DNA of 64,000 nucleotides from the NCBI GenBank assembly GCA_019359595.1, contig JAHHGZ010000009.1, positions 1-64,000 on the forward strand. Reading direction: 5' to 3'. Under the pieces are notes generated by a model, which made no database searches, was not told where the DNA came from, and worked only from the letters and a program-made list of their open reading frames with translations. Origin of the DNA: Cyanomargarita calcarea GSE-NOS-MK-12-04C (GTDB taxonomy: Bacteria; Cyanobacteriota; Cyanobacteriia; Cyanobacteriales; Nostocaceae). This document shows, piece by piece, positions 1 to 9,655 of the stretch. How positions within the stretch are numbered: position 1 is the stretch's first letter; every line of letters starts with the position of its first letter. A program made the translations under genes and the position numbers.

Positions 1-88
1 TTTAATCAGTAGCGATAGAGCTTGAAACTAGCGAATCCCAAGGTATCATGACCCAGATAACGTTTACCCTACGTGGGGGTGGTTTGGT

Positions 89-560
89 TCACACTCGCCC
101 CGTATTACTACGGTTTAGAATGATCCCATTCGTAGCGTTTGCCTTGATTTCACCTGAATCCAGTGTAATAGTATCTGCCACAATATTCAAGTTGCCGCCA
201 TTGCCAGAACCAGTACTTCCAACTGTCAAACCCGCTCTATTAATAACCAGGGTTTTTGTTTTTAGATTTAGGTTTCCTGCATTCCCACTGCTGGAAGTTG
301 TTGTAGAAATTCCACTTTCCTTGCTAAGTAATACAGATTCAGTTGCTGTAATATTAATTTCTCCAGCGTTGCCTGTACTTTTAGTATCAGTATTCATTTG
401 TTGTGATACTTGAATTATTCGGCAGAGTGCGATCGGGTACAATCTGGGCAAAAGCGCAATTAACACTAGATACCAGCCCTGCGGACATACCCAAAACCAT
501 CACCAAACCCAATCCATAGCATCCCTGTCCTTTGCACCCTGTCATCTTATTCAAACCCAT
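89..560 (-). pseudogene. Relic of a filamentous-haemagglutinin-type secreted adhesin
   Basis: Two pieces of one gene sit in different frames. Positions 560-387 encode a 57-aa start beginning MGLNKMTG with a hydrophobic signal segment ending in NCAFAQ and the typical cyanobacterial haemagglutinin start 'IVPDRTLPNNSS', then a stop. The second piece (to 89) is in another frame and carries Gly/Asn/Ile beta-helix text such as GNAGNLNLKTKTLVI and GNGGNLNIVADTITL, normal for the repeats of large filamentous-haemagglutinin proteins. Full proteins of this family usually exceed 600 residues, so most of the gene has been deleted and the remainder is frameshifted. I infer it is non-functional. Confidence 0.75.
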
Positions 561-974
561 AAAGGATAGTTCAGATACCCACTGTATGTTCTCAAAAAAT
601 CGGAATTTTTTGCGGAAAAAAAGTGGAAAATCCTTCTAAAGGATGAGAATTAGCTTTTGCCCCTTGCCCCAATTCTGGGGGAGAATAAAATTCAAAGTTG
701 AAGATATTTGGGGGATTTGGGGGGCTTTTTTAACCCACCAGACACCTCTATCTGTATGCCATACAGTCCACCATACAAGTCCACCTGTATGCCATACACT
801 CCACCATACAAGTCCACCTGTATGCCATACACTCCACCATACAACTCTATCTGTATGCTTCCATGAGGGGGTTTAATACCCCGACCTCTACAGGGAAACC
901 GTTTTGAGTTGGGTCTTGAATCCCTATCTCAAAACCTCCTCCTTCTTCCTTCTTCCTTCTTCCTTCTTCCTTCT
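561..974. other. Gene-free spacer with short repeats
   Basis: No credible gene. It holds a copy of a short repeat (about 664-700, starting CCCCAATTCTGGGGGAG) that recurs near 20165, a 33-bp tandem repeat and a heptamer run, both listed separately. Confidence 0.6.
752..865. repeat. 33-bp tandem repeat, about 3.5 copies
   Basis: Units start at 752, 785 and 818, with a partial unit at 851. Each begins CTGTATGCCATACA and contains CCACCATACAAG. The units contain the inverted words TGTATG/CATACA, so each can form small hairpins. 33 is a multiple of three and an ORF crosses it, but the translation has no family resemblance; I treat it as non-coding. Confidence 0.8.
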
Positions 975-975
975 T
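938..975. repeat. Heptanucleotide run (TTCCTTC type)
   Basis: Five or so tandem copies of the heptamer CTTCCTT (GAAGGAA on the other strand) lie immediately after the stop of the TPR gene. The same heptamer occurs at 49428-49462 and 60432-60505, always just 3' of a coding region. Confidence 0.85.
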
Positions 976-1649
976 CAACGTTTTGCTGAGTTTGCGTTTG
1001 CTTTAAAAAAGTGATACATCGTATCTTCCGGGGCCAGACGCATAGCTGTATTGTGGTCTGCCATTGCTTTTAAATTATCACCTATTTGATAGTAAAGCTG
1101 ACTGCGCCAAAGATAGAGGAGGGCATTGTCTGGATGGAGATGAATAGCCTGGGTGTAATCTTCCAGTGCTCCTTGGTTATCTCCGAGATTTTTGCGGCGA
1201 AAGTTGGCCCGTTCGGTGTAAAGATAAGCATTGTCGGAATGAATGCGAATTCCATGATTAAATTCTGCGATCGCTTTTTTAACATCTCCTTGGTGTAAAA
1301 ATTTATAAGCTTGTTCAACGTATACAGCAGGAGCAATCTCTATAGATGTGGTAGGCTTATTTTCTTTTACTTCATGCTTTAAATCTGCTGTCCTGGAAGA
1401 ATCCTTGCCTAAATTAAAAGCTTTATAGACGGCACTCATAGTCGCGCCAAAGGCTAAGATAGCTCCAATCACGAAAAGTGCGATCGCCAAATCATGCCCG
1501 CTACTGCGACTGGAATATTCAAAGGGTTTGACATCTTTTTTCAACAAAGGACTTCCGACAAGAGTGGCTTGTGCAGGCAGGAAAATACCTGTACCTGCTA
1601 GTCCTGTTAGAATCAGCAGTGGTGCAGTTGCGAGAATTTTTTGGTTCAT
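975..1649 (-). CDS. Membrane-anchored TPR protein
   Basis: A 224-aa protein starting MNQKILATAPLL. I chose this ATG rather than one 17 codons upstream because GGAGG lies about 9 nt before it. The first 30 residues form a signal or anchor sequence ending near PAQA. A second hydrophobic helix (about 55-75, ALFVIGAILAFGATMSAV) makes it likely membrane-bound. The C-terminal half contains three TPR units with the A-x-x-x-Y-x-x-A pattern (for example GDVKKAIAEFNHGIRIHSDN, then DNQGALEDYTQAIHLHPDN), a scaffold for protein-protein contacts. No enzymatic domain is seen. It stands alone, and its partner is unknown. Confidence 0.8.
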   Translation of the reverse strand: MNQKILATAPLLILTGLAGTGIFLPAQATLVGSPLLKKDVKPFEYSSRSSGHDLAIALFVIGAILAFGATMSAVYKAFNLGKDSSRTADLKHEVKENKPTTSIEIAPAVYVEQAYKFLHQGDVKKAIAEFNHGIRIHSDNAYLYTERANFRRKNLGDNQGALEDYTQAIHLHPDNALLYLWRSQLYYQIGDNLKAMADHNTAMRLAPEDTMYHFFKANANSAKR

Positions 1650-1906
1650 AACCTGGTTTCCTCCACTACAGTGGGACAGTCGTTCTCTGTTGCTAATCAA
1701 GAGAATTATAAGTAAAACTAATTGTTATATTGGAAACAATTATCCAGTAAGATTATTCAATCAACCTTTAACCAGGCAATACGGCTTCAGCCGCTGCCAA
1801 GAGCATCGCGCAATAGTTTTCGTCTCTTATACCAATATTATCGCGTAAGATTGATGTCAAGAGGTGTCCCGGCAGACAGGACACAATGAATAGGTATATA
1901 GCTTTT

Positions 1907-2716
1907 TCACAATCCTTCATACACAGCTAATGCATGCGGTATTGGACGATTTGTTGGGATCAAAGCTTTCCCATCAACAATTAATCCAGTACTACCACCA
2001 CCATCAAGCATTGCTTCTCCACTTGCACCAAATCTTTTTAATACGTTCACTGCATCTATTTGACGAGCGTAATTACTTGAATAAATAATCACCGAATATT
2101 TCCCATTAACACCGACAAAAGTTCGCGGTAAAAAACTTGTCGCAGATTTGTTGGCATTGGGAGCAAGTGCGCCTACTACATCAGAATTTATTGCCCCAAA
2201 TGTCGAGCGATCGTAAGGTAAAATATTAGCACCTCCTTCTATGGGGTTAAAAGTAAATGTCACAATTTCGCCGGGGTACTCTTTGCCTATTGCATAGCCG
2301 TAGGTAATTATATTAGAACTTACTTTTAAACCAAAGGCGATACCAGTGGGGTTGTCATTTGTGGAAAAGAAGGTACCATTAACCAGAACCCTAACTTTAC
2401 GAGATGGCGTGTTTTTTTTAGCAGCATCTTGCCAAAACTGAGTCAGCAATTTCTTCTTGACTTGAACATTAGGAGTTCCATCTACTTTGCCAATCAAATT
2501 ACTCAGCTTACCAGAGCTAGTATTGACTACAGTTACATATTCCAGTTTTTGATTGCCAGAGTCTTTTTTGTAAACTTGTACTCCCGTATCTTCTAGAATT
2601 AATTTAAATCCTTCTGGAGCCTGTTTTGCCTGTATATTATCAATCTGGGTTATCAAAATTACTACAGTTGCAATACATACATTTCTCTGGATCGCGCTTA
2701 TTAAAAGTTTCTTCAT
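1907..2716 (-). CDS. Phosphodiester glycosidase family (NAGPA-like) exported protein
   Basis: A 269-aa protein with an N-terminal signal peptide (MKKLLISAIQRNV..., cleavage near IQAKQ). An in-frame ATG lies 14 codons upstream and cannot be excluded. The body matches the phosphodiester glycosidase fold, named after the mammalian enzyme that uncovers mannose-6-phosphate. Features include VNGTFFSTNDNPTGIAFGLK early in the domain and the C-terminal signature MLDGGGSTGLIVDGK followed by RPIPHALAVY, which closes the family. In cyanobacteria these exported proteins have no defined substrate; sugar phosphodiesters of envelope polymers are a guess. It is monocistronic, with a long AT-rich spacer upstream. 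Confidence 0.85.
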   Translation of the reverse strand: MKKLLISAIQRNVCIATVVILITQIDNIQAKQAPEGFKLILEDTGVQVYKKDSGNQKLEYVTVVNTSSGKLSNLIGKVDGTPNVQVKKKLLTQFWQDAAKKNTPSRKVRVLVNGTFFSTNDNPTGIAFGLKVSSNIITYGYAIGKEYPGEIVTFTFNPIEGGANILPYDRSTFGAINSDVVGALAPNANKSATSFLPRTFVGVNGKYSVIIYSSNYARQIDAVNVLKRFGASGEAMLDGGGSTGLIVDGKALIPTNRPIPHALAVYEGL

Positions 2717-3460
2717 CAAAATAGAAAGTGTCCTTAGTGGGGAAATAGGGATTTTCATGCTTTCATTTCAGTTTTTCAAACAAACCTAGTACAGGCTGAC
2801 ACAAGTAACTAACCAGTTGCAAATAAAAGATTGTGAAACTGTATAACAGGTATCAGAAAATCAGTAAAGTAAATATTAAAGTCAGCGATTGTATACTCTT
2901 GGCACTGCAGAAATGAAATATTAGATATTTTTATATAAGTAGGTAGGCGTAATTAAATATAAGATGGGCTTAAGCGCCCGCCCTATAAACAAAATTTTAT
3001 TTTAGGTTTATTTATGACCACCTACTTAAACAAATGAAATGTATTACTCCTGGAAAAATATTCAAATTGCTAATTTGTTACCAAAAAAAATAATAAAAAA
3101 TTCAGCATTGAGAATTTCGAGGTAAGAATCTTCTAAATTAATCAAGACAAGCATCAATACCATATTTATGTGAAAAAATTGGATTTTTCAAGCAATTTTA
3201 TTTGTGACGATTTATGATGAAAATGTATAGTTATGTACAGCTTTTTACTAAACGTGTAAAAACATATATTTTTATACGCTTACAAGTTTTTAATTTAAAT
3301 ATTAAGGAAATCTATCTATGGAGGGATAAAGCGGAAACTTAACTTTTGAATAAAACGTCACGTTTGGCAACGGATTTTAACCGGATGTAGCGGATGAAGT
3401 AACCGCGTTTGTCAATTTTATTACCTCTTCCCTGAACGCCCCGAATATAGGTTTTATTAA
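2717..3460. other. AT-rich intergenic region between divergent genes
   Basis: This stretch separates the glycosidase gene (leftward) from the GH65 gene (rightward), so it must hold both promoters. It is markedly AT-rich. No ORF with family resemblance and no convincing terminator were found. A GC-rich interruption near 2965-2985 (GGGCTTAAGCGCCCGCCC) can form a short hairpin. Confidence 0.5.
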
Positions 3461-5683
3461 ATGATGCTAAATTTAACAGTTCCCAATCCCCAAAAAAAGC
3501 GGCAACTGCTGGACGTTACTGGCTGGAATATTATTGAAACAGAATTTAACCCCTTGGAATTGCACCATAAAGAAACTGTCTTCACTTTAAGTAACGGCTA
3601 CTTAGGAACCCGTGGTAGCTTCGAGGAAGGATATCCCCAAGATTCTGCTGCTACTTTGATTAACGGTGTCTATGACGATGTTGCTATTTCTCATACGGAA
3701 CTTGTTAACTGTCCCAACTGGCTGCCTTTTGTGGTAAAGGTCAAAGGGGAACGTTTCAGCATGGATACTGGTGAAATCCTCAGTTACGAACGTCGCTTGG
3801 ATATGCGTTTAGGTGTTCTCAGTCGTGATGTGAAATGGCGCAGTCCATCAGGTCATACCCTGCAATTTCACTTTGAACGTTTTGTGAGTTTAGCTTCGGA
3901 GCATATTTTGGGGACTCGCTGTCAAATTGCATCGGTAGATTTTACAGGTGATATTTCTATCGAAGTCGGATTTGATGCCAAGCCGCATACCCAAGGTGTC
4001 CCACACTGGAAAACCCTCAACCAAAGCGACGTAGAGGATATTAGCTGGTTGTGGAATCAAACTTTGCACTCAGGTATTGAACTGGGGATGGCGGCGAAGT
4101 TGGTATTAGATGATGAAAATGCGATCGCAAAAAGCTTTCAAATCCAGCCTGGAGAAACTGTCACACTAGAAAAAATCGTTACTGTATTCACCTCACGGGA
4201 TACAGAAAACCCCATAGTAGCTGCAAAACAATGCTTAAATGATGTGCCTAGCTATACAACTTTGTTAGCTGCTCACATTGCGGCATGGGATTTAGTTTGG
4301 CAGGACAATGATATTGTCATTGAAGGGGATCATCAAGCTCAAGCTAGCGTCCGCTACAATCTGTTTCAGATACTTGCTACTGCACCCCGTCACGATAATC
4401 GTGTAAGTATCCCACCCAAAACCCTCTCCGGTTTCGCTTATCGCGGACACATTTTTTGGGACACGGAAATTTTCATCCTGCCTTTTTTGAGTTTAACTCA
4501 ACCAGCACTAGCGCGAAACTTACTCACCTACCGCTACAACACCATAGCCGGAGCGCGACGCAAAGCCCAAGAAGCTGGTTACAAAGGAGCTATGTTCGCT
4601 TGGGAAAGTGCTACGACTGGTGATGAAGTCACACCTCGTTGGGTACCAACCCCCACAGGAGAATTAATTCGCATTTGGTGCGGTGACATTGAAGTGCATA
4701 TCAACAGCGACATAGCTTATGCAGCTTGGCATTATTGGAAGACGACCGGCGATGATGCTTGGATGCGTGACTGTGGTGCAGAAATTATCCTAGATACGGC
4801 AGTTTTCTGGGAAAGTCGGGTTGAGTGGAACCTAGAGCGCAGCTGCTACGATATCCGTGATGTCATTGGTCCTGATGAAAATCACGATCGCGTAGACAAT
4901 AATGCCTTCACCAATCTGATGGCACAATGGCATCTGCAATCGGCTTTGGCTGTGTGGGATTGGCTGAGTAAAATCGAACCAGATTCTCATGCACAATTAG
5001 CGCAAAAAATCAATATAAGTTCGGAGAATTTAGAGCGTTGGGCAGAAATCGCCAATAATTTGTATGTCAACCAAGACGCAGAAACAGGCTTGATTGAGCA
5101 GTTTGAAGGCTTCTTTGAGTTAGAAGATGTCAACCTAGCTGACTACGAACCGCGCACCACATCAATCCAAGGATTGTTGGGAATTGAAGCTACTAGTCAA
5201 AAACAAGTTCTGAAACAACCGGATGTGTTGATGATGCTCTACTTGTTGCGCTCCCGTTGCGATAATAAAACCCTTCAAAGTAATTGGGACTACTATAATC
5301 CCCGCACCGACCACGCTTATGGTTCTTCCTTGGGTCCTGCCATCCACGCTGTCTTAGCTTGCGACCTCAATCAACCAAAACAGGCCTACAAACATTTTAT
5401 GCAGGCAGCGTTGGTAGACTTAGAAGACCTGCGACGCAATGCCCATGAAGGGATTCACGCAGCCAGTGCCGGTGGAGTTTGGCAAGCTGTAATCTTTGGG
5501 TTTGGCGGTGTTAAAATTACAGAAAATGGTTTAGTTGCCTCACCGAATCTGCCTCCAAACTGGACGCGCTTGAAATTCAAACTGCAATGGCGCAACCAGT
5601 GGCAGGAATTTGATTTAACTCCCGATACAGCGAAGAAGGAAAATTCTTCTCATCATCCTCTCTCGCTGCAAGCTGTTAATTAG
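3461..5683 (+). CDS. Glycoside hydrolase family 65 disaccharide phosphorylase
   Basis: A 740-aa cytoplasmic enzyme of the GH65 family (maltose, trehalose, kojibiose or nigerose phosphorylases), which cleaves an alpha-glucosidic disaccharide with phosphate to give beta-glucose-1-phosphate. The N-terminal beta-sandwich (about 1-270) is followed by the (alpha/alpha)6 barrel. Barrel motifs are GFAYRGHIFWDTEIF, GAMFAWESATTGDEVTP and VIGPDENHDRVDNNAF. Glu473 in the last motif aligns with the general acid Glu487 of Lactobacillus maltose phosphorylase. Family length is 750-790 aa, so this one is slightly short at the C-terminus; the stop codon lies at the edge of a MITE-like element. The beta-phosphoglucomutase gene that often follows in cyanobacteria is absent. 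The exact disaccharide cannot be told from sequence. Confidence 0.93.
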   Translation: MMLNLTVPNPQKKRQLLDVTGWNIIETEFNPLELHHKETVFTLSNGYLGTRGSFEEGYPQDSAATLINGVYDDVAISHTELVNCPNWLPFVVKVKGERFSMDTGEILSYERRLDMRLGVLSRDVKWRSPSGHTLQFHFERFVSLASEHILGTRCQIASVDFTGDISIEVGFDAKPHTQGVPHWKTLNQSDVEDISWLWNQTLHSGIELGMAAKLVLDDENAIAKSFQIQPGETVTLEKIVTVFTSRDTENPIVAAKQCLNDVPSYTTLLAAHIAAWDLVWQDNDIVIEGDHQAQASVRYNLFQILATAPRHDNRVSIPPKTLSGFAYRGHIFWDTEIFILPFLSLTQPALARNLLTYRYNTIAGARRKAQEAGYKGAMFAWESATTGDEVTPRWVPTPTGELIRIWCGDIEVHINSDIAYAAWHYWKTTGDDAWMRDCGAEIILDTAVFWESRVEWNLERSCYDIRDVIGPDENHDRVDNNAFTNLMAQWHLQSALAVWDWLSKIEPDSHAQLAQKINISSENLERWAEIANNLYVNQDAETGLIEQFEGFFELEDVNLADYEPRTTSIQGLLGIEATSQKQVLKQPDVLMMLYLLRSRCDNKTLQSNWDYYNPRTDHAYGSSLGPAIHAVLACDLNQPKQAYKHFMQAALVDLEDLRRNAHEGIHAASAGGVWQAVIFGFGGVKITENGLVASPNLPPNWTRLKFKLQWRNQWQEFDLTPDTAKKENSSHHPLSLQAVN

Positions 5684-6009
5684 TGGTATGTTTCATTAAT
5701 TTTGATGGGTTACTAGATCCCCGACTTCGTAAAAGTTGTCGGGGATCTTGCAGCAAGAGCGAAATTAATATGGTGGGCTATTGGGGTAAAAAGATTGATT
5801 GAACCGCGTAGGCGAAGCCAGCCGTCTCGGCTTAGACGCAAAGAACGCGAAGGAAGAAAGAAGAAAAGCAGAGAGATAACTAAATTTTATTTTTATCTTC
5901 TATACCTCTTTCTTCGCGTTCTTCGCGTCTAAGCCGAGACGGCTGGCTTCGCCTACGCGGTTCAATCAATGTTTTCCCCCCTCAAAATTAATGACATGAA
6001 CTATTAGTA
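5681..6009. mobile_element. MITE-like element with nested long hairpin
   Basis: The outer ends are imperfect inverted repeats: left TAGTGGTATGTTTCATTAAT, right complement CTACTAATAGTTCATGTCAT, both continuing into TTTTGA. Inside, arms at 5794-5860 and 5908-5970 form a nearly perfect hairpin of more than 60 bp, starting ATTGATTGAACCGCGTAGGC. No transposase is encoded. Related ends occur at 51222-51486, and the inner arm recurs at about 22574-22612 and 51367-51406. The element also contains a hairpin with the arms GATCCCCGAC and GTCGGGGATC (5716-5748). Confidence 0.7.
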
Positions 6010-6058
6010 GCGCATTTCACTAATTCCGATCGCACAATTTCAAACCCAAATAACCAAA

Positions 6059-6889
6059 ATGGTTTTACCCGTAAATCTCAATACGTACACCCAAGGCAAA
6101 GGATTTCCCATCCTCTGTTTGCACGGTCATCCGGGATCGGGTCGCAGTATGTCTGTTTTCACTAATTACCTGTCCCAACGCTTTCAAACCATCGCGCCAG
6201 ATTTGCGGGGATACGGCAAAAGTCGCTTTTCTGGCAATTTTGGCATGAATGACCATTTAACCGACTTAGAAGCGCTTATAGACCGCTTTCGAGTAGAAAA
6301 ATGCCTGGTGTTGGGATGGTCGCTTGGTGGCATTTTGGCGATGGAATTGGCACTGCGACTACCACAGCGAGTCAGCGGGCTAATTCTTGTAGCGACTGCT
6401 GCTAGACCCTATGGTAATCATCCCCGTATTAGTTGGCAAGATAATCTTTATACCGGAATTGCTGGTATCTTAAACTATATCAAACCGAGTTGGCGGTGGA
6501 ATATTGAAACATTTGGCAAGCGATCGCTTTTTCGCTACTTGATCCAACAACACAATTCTACTGCCTATAGCTACATTGCTAAGGAAGCTGTGCCAGCCTA
6601 TTTACAAACTTCAGGTTCTGCAACTCGCGCTCTTTACAGCGCCATTAAGGCTGGATACAACCGAGTTGGAGACTTAAGGCTAATTCCATGCCCGAGTTTA
6701 GTACTCGCTGGTGCCGAAGACCGCCACATTAATGCCGATTTTAGCTTGGAAACATCGCGACACCTGGAAAACTCCCAGTGGTGTTGTTACCCAAATACCG
6801 CCCATCTCTTCCCCTGGGAAATTCCCGAACAAGTACTGGGCGATATTGATAACTGGCTGGAGGAGCATCCCCAAGTAGCCTCAAAATGA
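6059..6889 (+). CDS. Alpha/beta-fold hydrolase
   Basis: A 276-aa protein of the alpha/beta-hydrolase superfamily. The oxyanion region is LCLHGHPGSGRS (about 20-31). The nucleophile elbow is LGWSLGG with Ser88. The acid is in the LAGAEDRHI loop. The catalytic His249 is in NTAHLFPWE. There is no signal peptide, so it is probably cytoplasmic. The sequence resembles esterase/haloperoxidase-type members, but the substrate cannot be assigned. It follows the MITE-like element, so any former link with the GH65 gene is unclear. Confidence 0.88.
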   Translation: MVLPVNLNTYTQGKGFPILCLHGHPGSGRSMSVFTNYLSQRFQTIAPDLRGYGKSRFSGNFGMNDHLTDLEALIDRFRVEKCLVLGWSLGGILAMELALRLPQRVSGLILVATAARPYGNHPRISWQDNLYTGIAGILNYIKPSWRWNIETFGKRSLFRYLIQQHNSTAYSYIAKEAVPAYLQTSGSATRALYSAIKAGYNRVGDLRLIPCPSLVLAGAEDRHINADFSLETSRHLENSQWCCYPNTAHLFPWEIPEQVLGDIDNWLEEHPQVASK

Positions 6890-6997
6890 AAGTAAAAGGT
6901 AGAAGCCAAGAAAAGCCGCTTTGTGCTAGATGCGACTGACGGATAAAAATTAGGAGATACTGACTTTTACCTTTTGATTTTTACCTTTTGACTTTGA

Positions 6998-7300
6998 TTA
7001 AACTTGACCGCTAAAGATAGGCTTTACTTTACGGTCAATCTTTTCCCCCAGGTCTTCAGCAATTGTTAAAGAGTCTGGTTTACAGCGCTTCACATTCACC
7101 ATGATTCCTTGTGCGCCTTCGGATTCCAAATCTTCCATATAACCTTTGACTGCTGCAGAAGCATCTGCAGAACTCAGGAATGGACCAAAGTAGTAGGTGC
7201 AACGCGGACTTTGTGTGATAATCTCTACCCACCAAGCGAAGCCCAAGTTGTCAAATGCGTTAATTAACAGTTCTTTGAGGTTATCCCAAATACTTTTCAT
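6998..7300 (-). CDS. DUF1816 domain protein
   Basis: A 100-aa protein starting MKSIWDNLKEL. The frame stays open further upstream, but that part duplicates the rlmB tail and is not protein-like. The conserved body AWWVEIITQSPRCTYYFGPF followed by an alpha-helical segment and GIMVNVKRCKPDSLTI is typical of the cyanobacterial DUF1816 family, small soluble proteins of unknown function sometimes found near phycobilisome or stress genes. A 17-bp direct repeat (GAGGTTTTGTGCAACTT, near 7404 and 7444) lies between it and the rlmB stop. Confidence 0.75.
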   Translation of the reverse strand: MKSIWDNLKELLINAFDNLGFAWWVEIITQSPRCTYYFGPFLSSADASAAVKGYMEDLESEGAQGIMVNVKRCKPDSLTIAEDLGEKIDRKVKPIFSGQV

Positions 7301-7433
7301 GGTGTTTGTGGATTTATAAACGTTGTACAGGGTGTTGAACGATATTCTACAAAGATATTTTCTTTTACATTTCTTTATACTCTGTTGCTGGTGCTTTTTC
7401 CAAGAGGTTTTGTGCAACTTCTCAAAACAGCAA

Positions 7434-9071
7434 TCATTTTTTTGAGGTTTTGTGCAACTTATCCAGGTGGAGGGTATTTGACCAGCGTTGGCGATAAATT
7501 TCATAAAGTGCCATACCCGCTGCGACTGAGGCATTCAGGCTGGGAGTTTTGCCGAGTAGGGGAATAGAAACCAATCCGTCACAGGAACGTTGTGTGAGCA
7601 TACTCAGACCTTCGCCTTCCGAACCGACTACAAGCACAATTGGTCCGTTGAAAGTCATTGTATGCAATGGTGTATTCCCATCTGCAGCGGTACCGTAAAT
7701 CCAAAAGCCAGCAGATTTTAAATCTTCTAAAGCACGGCTGAGGTTGATGACCCGAGCCACAGAAAAGTTTTCTAAAGCGCCGGCGGCAACCTTGATTACA
7801 ATAGAAGTAATCCCAGATGCTCGTCTTTGCGGGATCACCAATCCGTGGGCACCGATCGCTTCTGCTGTGCGAATAATTGCTCCCAAGTTTTGAGGATCTG
7901 TAATTCCTTCCGCAACTACAATCACTGGCGCATCTGATGCTGTTTTTGCCTGTTCAATTAACTCATGCAACTCCATATAGGCATGGGGGGCAACTTGTGC
8001 TGCTATACCTTGATGGTTTCCTTGCGATGTGAGGTGATCTAAACGCTTTGGTTCAACTTCGTCGATGACTGTGCCGTTTTCCTTTGCTTGGAGAATCAAG
8101 TTATGAAAGCGGTGGTCGTAGCGTAACTTCGCTGTAATCCAGATCCGGTTCAGACCGCGATCGCTTTCGAGGGCACTCAATACTGGATGGCGACCGTAAA
8201 TCAGGTCGTTGTCTGTTTCTGTTGTTTCTGCTTGAGGTGCGGATGTCAAAGAATTGTCGGATGAACGGGGATTTCCGCGATTTGAGTCCCTCTCAATCAG
8301 GCGTTGCAGACGGGGATTTCCACCATTTGGGTTACCATCTTCACGGCGATATGAACGAGGATTTCCACCATTTGGGTTACCATCTTCACGGCGATATGAA
8401 CGGGGATTTCCACCATTGGATTCACCTTGAATGCGGCGTTGCGGGCGGGAACTACCTGCATTGGAGTCCCCTTCTATACGGCGTTGCGGACGGGAACTAC
8501 CTGCATTGGAATCACCCTCAATCCGGCGATATGAACGGGGCTTTCCACCATTGGACTCACCCTCAATCCGGCGTTGTGGACGGGAACCACCGCCATTGGA
8601 ATCACCCTCAGAACGGCGATATGAACGGGGCTTTCCACCATTGGACTCACCCTCAATCCGGCGTTGTGGACGGGAACCACCGCCATTGGAATCACCCTCA
8701 GAACGGCGATATGAACGGGGCTTTCCACCATTGGACTCACCCTCAATCCGGCGTTGCGGACGGGAACTATCGCTATTGGAATCACCCTCAGAACGGCGAT
8801 ATGAACGAGGATTTCCACCATTGGACTCACCCTCAATCCGGCGTTGCGGACGGGAACTACCGCCAACAATGTCACCTTGTTGACGACGTTTTGGACGGGT
8901 AGTGTCACCTTCAATCCGGCGTTTTGGACTCTTACTGCCACCAACAATGTCACCTTCTTGCCGTCTGAGATTGCTAGTTGGGTTAGAAAGGATGCGCTTA
9001 CCCTTAATTCTTATGGGTTTCCCGCGCTTTGGTTCACCATTCGACTTGATTCTTCTTGGTTGATTCGACAT
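7434..9071 (-). CDS. rlmB: 23S rRNA 2'-O-methyltransferase (RlmB/TrmH family) with long repetitive N-terminus
   Basis: 545 residues. The last ~260 are a complete SpoU/TrmH enzyme. It has a substrate-binding domain ([12 protein letters not shown]) followed by the knotted methyltransferase with its three motifs: [21 protein letters not shown] and [20 protein letters not shown]. RlmB methylates a ribose (Gm2251 in E. coli) in the 23S peptidyl-transferase centre. The first ~280 residues are a low-complexity region of Arg/Ser/Gly/Asn repeats ([13 protein letters not shown] / [15 protein letters not shown]), strongly basic and surely disordered, probably RNA-binding. Ordinary RlmB is about 250 aa, so the extension doubles the protein. 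The gene is immediately downstream of mini-RNase III, the same order as mrnC-rlmB in Bacillus. Confidence 0.92.
   Translation of the reverse strand: MSNQPRRIKSNGEPKRGKPIRIKGKRILSNPTSNLRRQEGDIVGGSKSPKRRIEGDTTRPKRRQQGDIVGGSSRPQRRIEGESNGGNPRSYRRSEGDSNSDSSRPQRRIEGESNGGKPRSYRRSEGDSNGGGSRPQRRIEGESNGGKPRSYRRSEGDSNGGGSRPQRRIEGESNGGKPRSYRRIEGDSNAGSSRPQRRIEGDSNAGSSRPQRRIQGESNGGNPRSYRREDGNPNGGNPRSYRREDGNPNGGNPRLQRLIERDSNRGNPRSSDNSLTSAPQAETTETDNDLIYGRHPVLSALESDRGLNRIWITAKLRYDHRFHNLILQAKENGTVIDEVEPKRLDHLTSQGNHQGIAAQVAPHAYMELHELIEQAKTASDAPVIVVAEGITDPQNLGAIIRTAEAIGAHGLVIPQRRASGITSIVIKVAAGALENFSVARVINLSRALEDLKSAGFWIYGTAADGNTPLHTMTFNGPIVLVVGSEGEGLSMLTQRSCDGLVSIPLLGKTPSLNASVAAGMALYEIYRQRWSNTLHLDKLHKTSKK
8250..8960 (-). 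repeat. In-frame 45/90-bp tandem repeats inside rlmB
   Basis: Alternating 45-bp units (90-bp superunits) encode the RGG/RS-like N-terminus of the methyltransferase. The central superunits between about 8508 and 8780 are almost identical, indicating recent unequal crossing-over or slippage. All frames stay open because 45 is a multiple of three, which generates several long but spurious ORFs on both strands. Confidence 0.9.
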
Positions 9072-9172
9072 ATTTAAGATATATGGTTGGTAGAGCGATT
9101 GAAGTGGGCGTCTCTATTATTTGACATTACCGAATATGCCATGCCGATCGGGAAATATTGAGATATTTTCCA

Positions 9173-9655
9173 CTATTTTTCGGGATGGATTTTTTGCAGC
9201 AGTTCGTTTAAGCGTACGCGATCGCACAGATATAGATAGCCAATTAAAGTTTCGAGACTCGTTGCTTTTTGGTAGGTTTCGGGATCGACGCGCTTTGGTC
9301 TGCCTCTAGCGGCATTACGACCCCTACGGACAATTTCTAACTCGGGATCGGTTAAGTGAGGGGTAAGCTCGCGCATTATATTAGCCTGGGTTTCGGCTCT
9401 CACCTGTGCCACTACCAGACTATGGTAAGTTTGTGGTCGCTGCGCGGGTACCAGATAAAACATTCTGACATACAGTTCATAAACTGCATCTCCTAAATAG
9501 GCTAAAGCATTAGAAGAAATTTGTTTTAGTTGTGCCTGAGAAATCTGTTGAGGTACTAGCCCTGTCGGTGACAAGAGCGCTTCAGACAAAGATGAATCCA
9601 GAATGTGAGCTTCATCAAGTTGTCCATTTAATACCTCTTCCTGCTTTGATTTCAC
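9173..9655 (-). CDS. mrnC: Mini-ribonuclease III
   Basis: A 160-aa protein with a single RNase III catalytic domain and no dsRNA-binding domain, which defines Mini-III. The signature LAYLGDAVYELYVRMF (about 49-65) contains the metal-binding Asp of the RNase III fold, and the C-terminal helix carries TLIGYLYLCDRVRLNELL. In Bacillus Mini-III trims the ends of 23S rRNA precursor. It lies directly upstream of the rlmB gene (about 100 bp gap), so the two form a small 23S rRNA maturation unit. Confidence 0.9.
   Translation of the reverse strand: MKSKQEEVLNGQLDEAHILDSSLSEALLSPTGLVPQQISQAQLKQISSNALAYLGDAVYELYVRMFYLVPAQRPQTYHSLVVAQVRAETQANIMRELTPHLTDPELEIVRRGRNAARGRPKRVDPETYQKATSLETLIGYLYLCDRVRLNELLQKIHPEK

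Noticed and set aside
48-413. 121-aa plus-strand ORF
   Set aside because: It is antisense to the recognisable haemagglutinin-type sequence; its residues show no family pattern.
8222-8953. Several long ORFs (up to 226 aa) on the plus strand and in a second minus frame
   Set aside because: They are shadows of the 45-bp repeats in rlmB; a period divisible by three keeps all frames open. Only the rlmB frame leads into a recognised domain.
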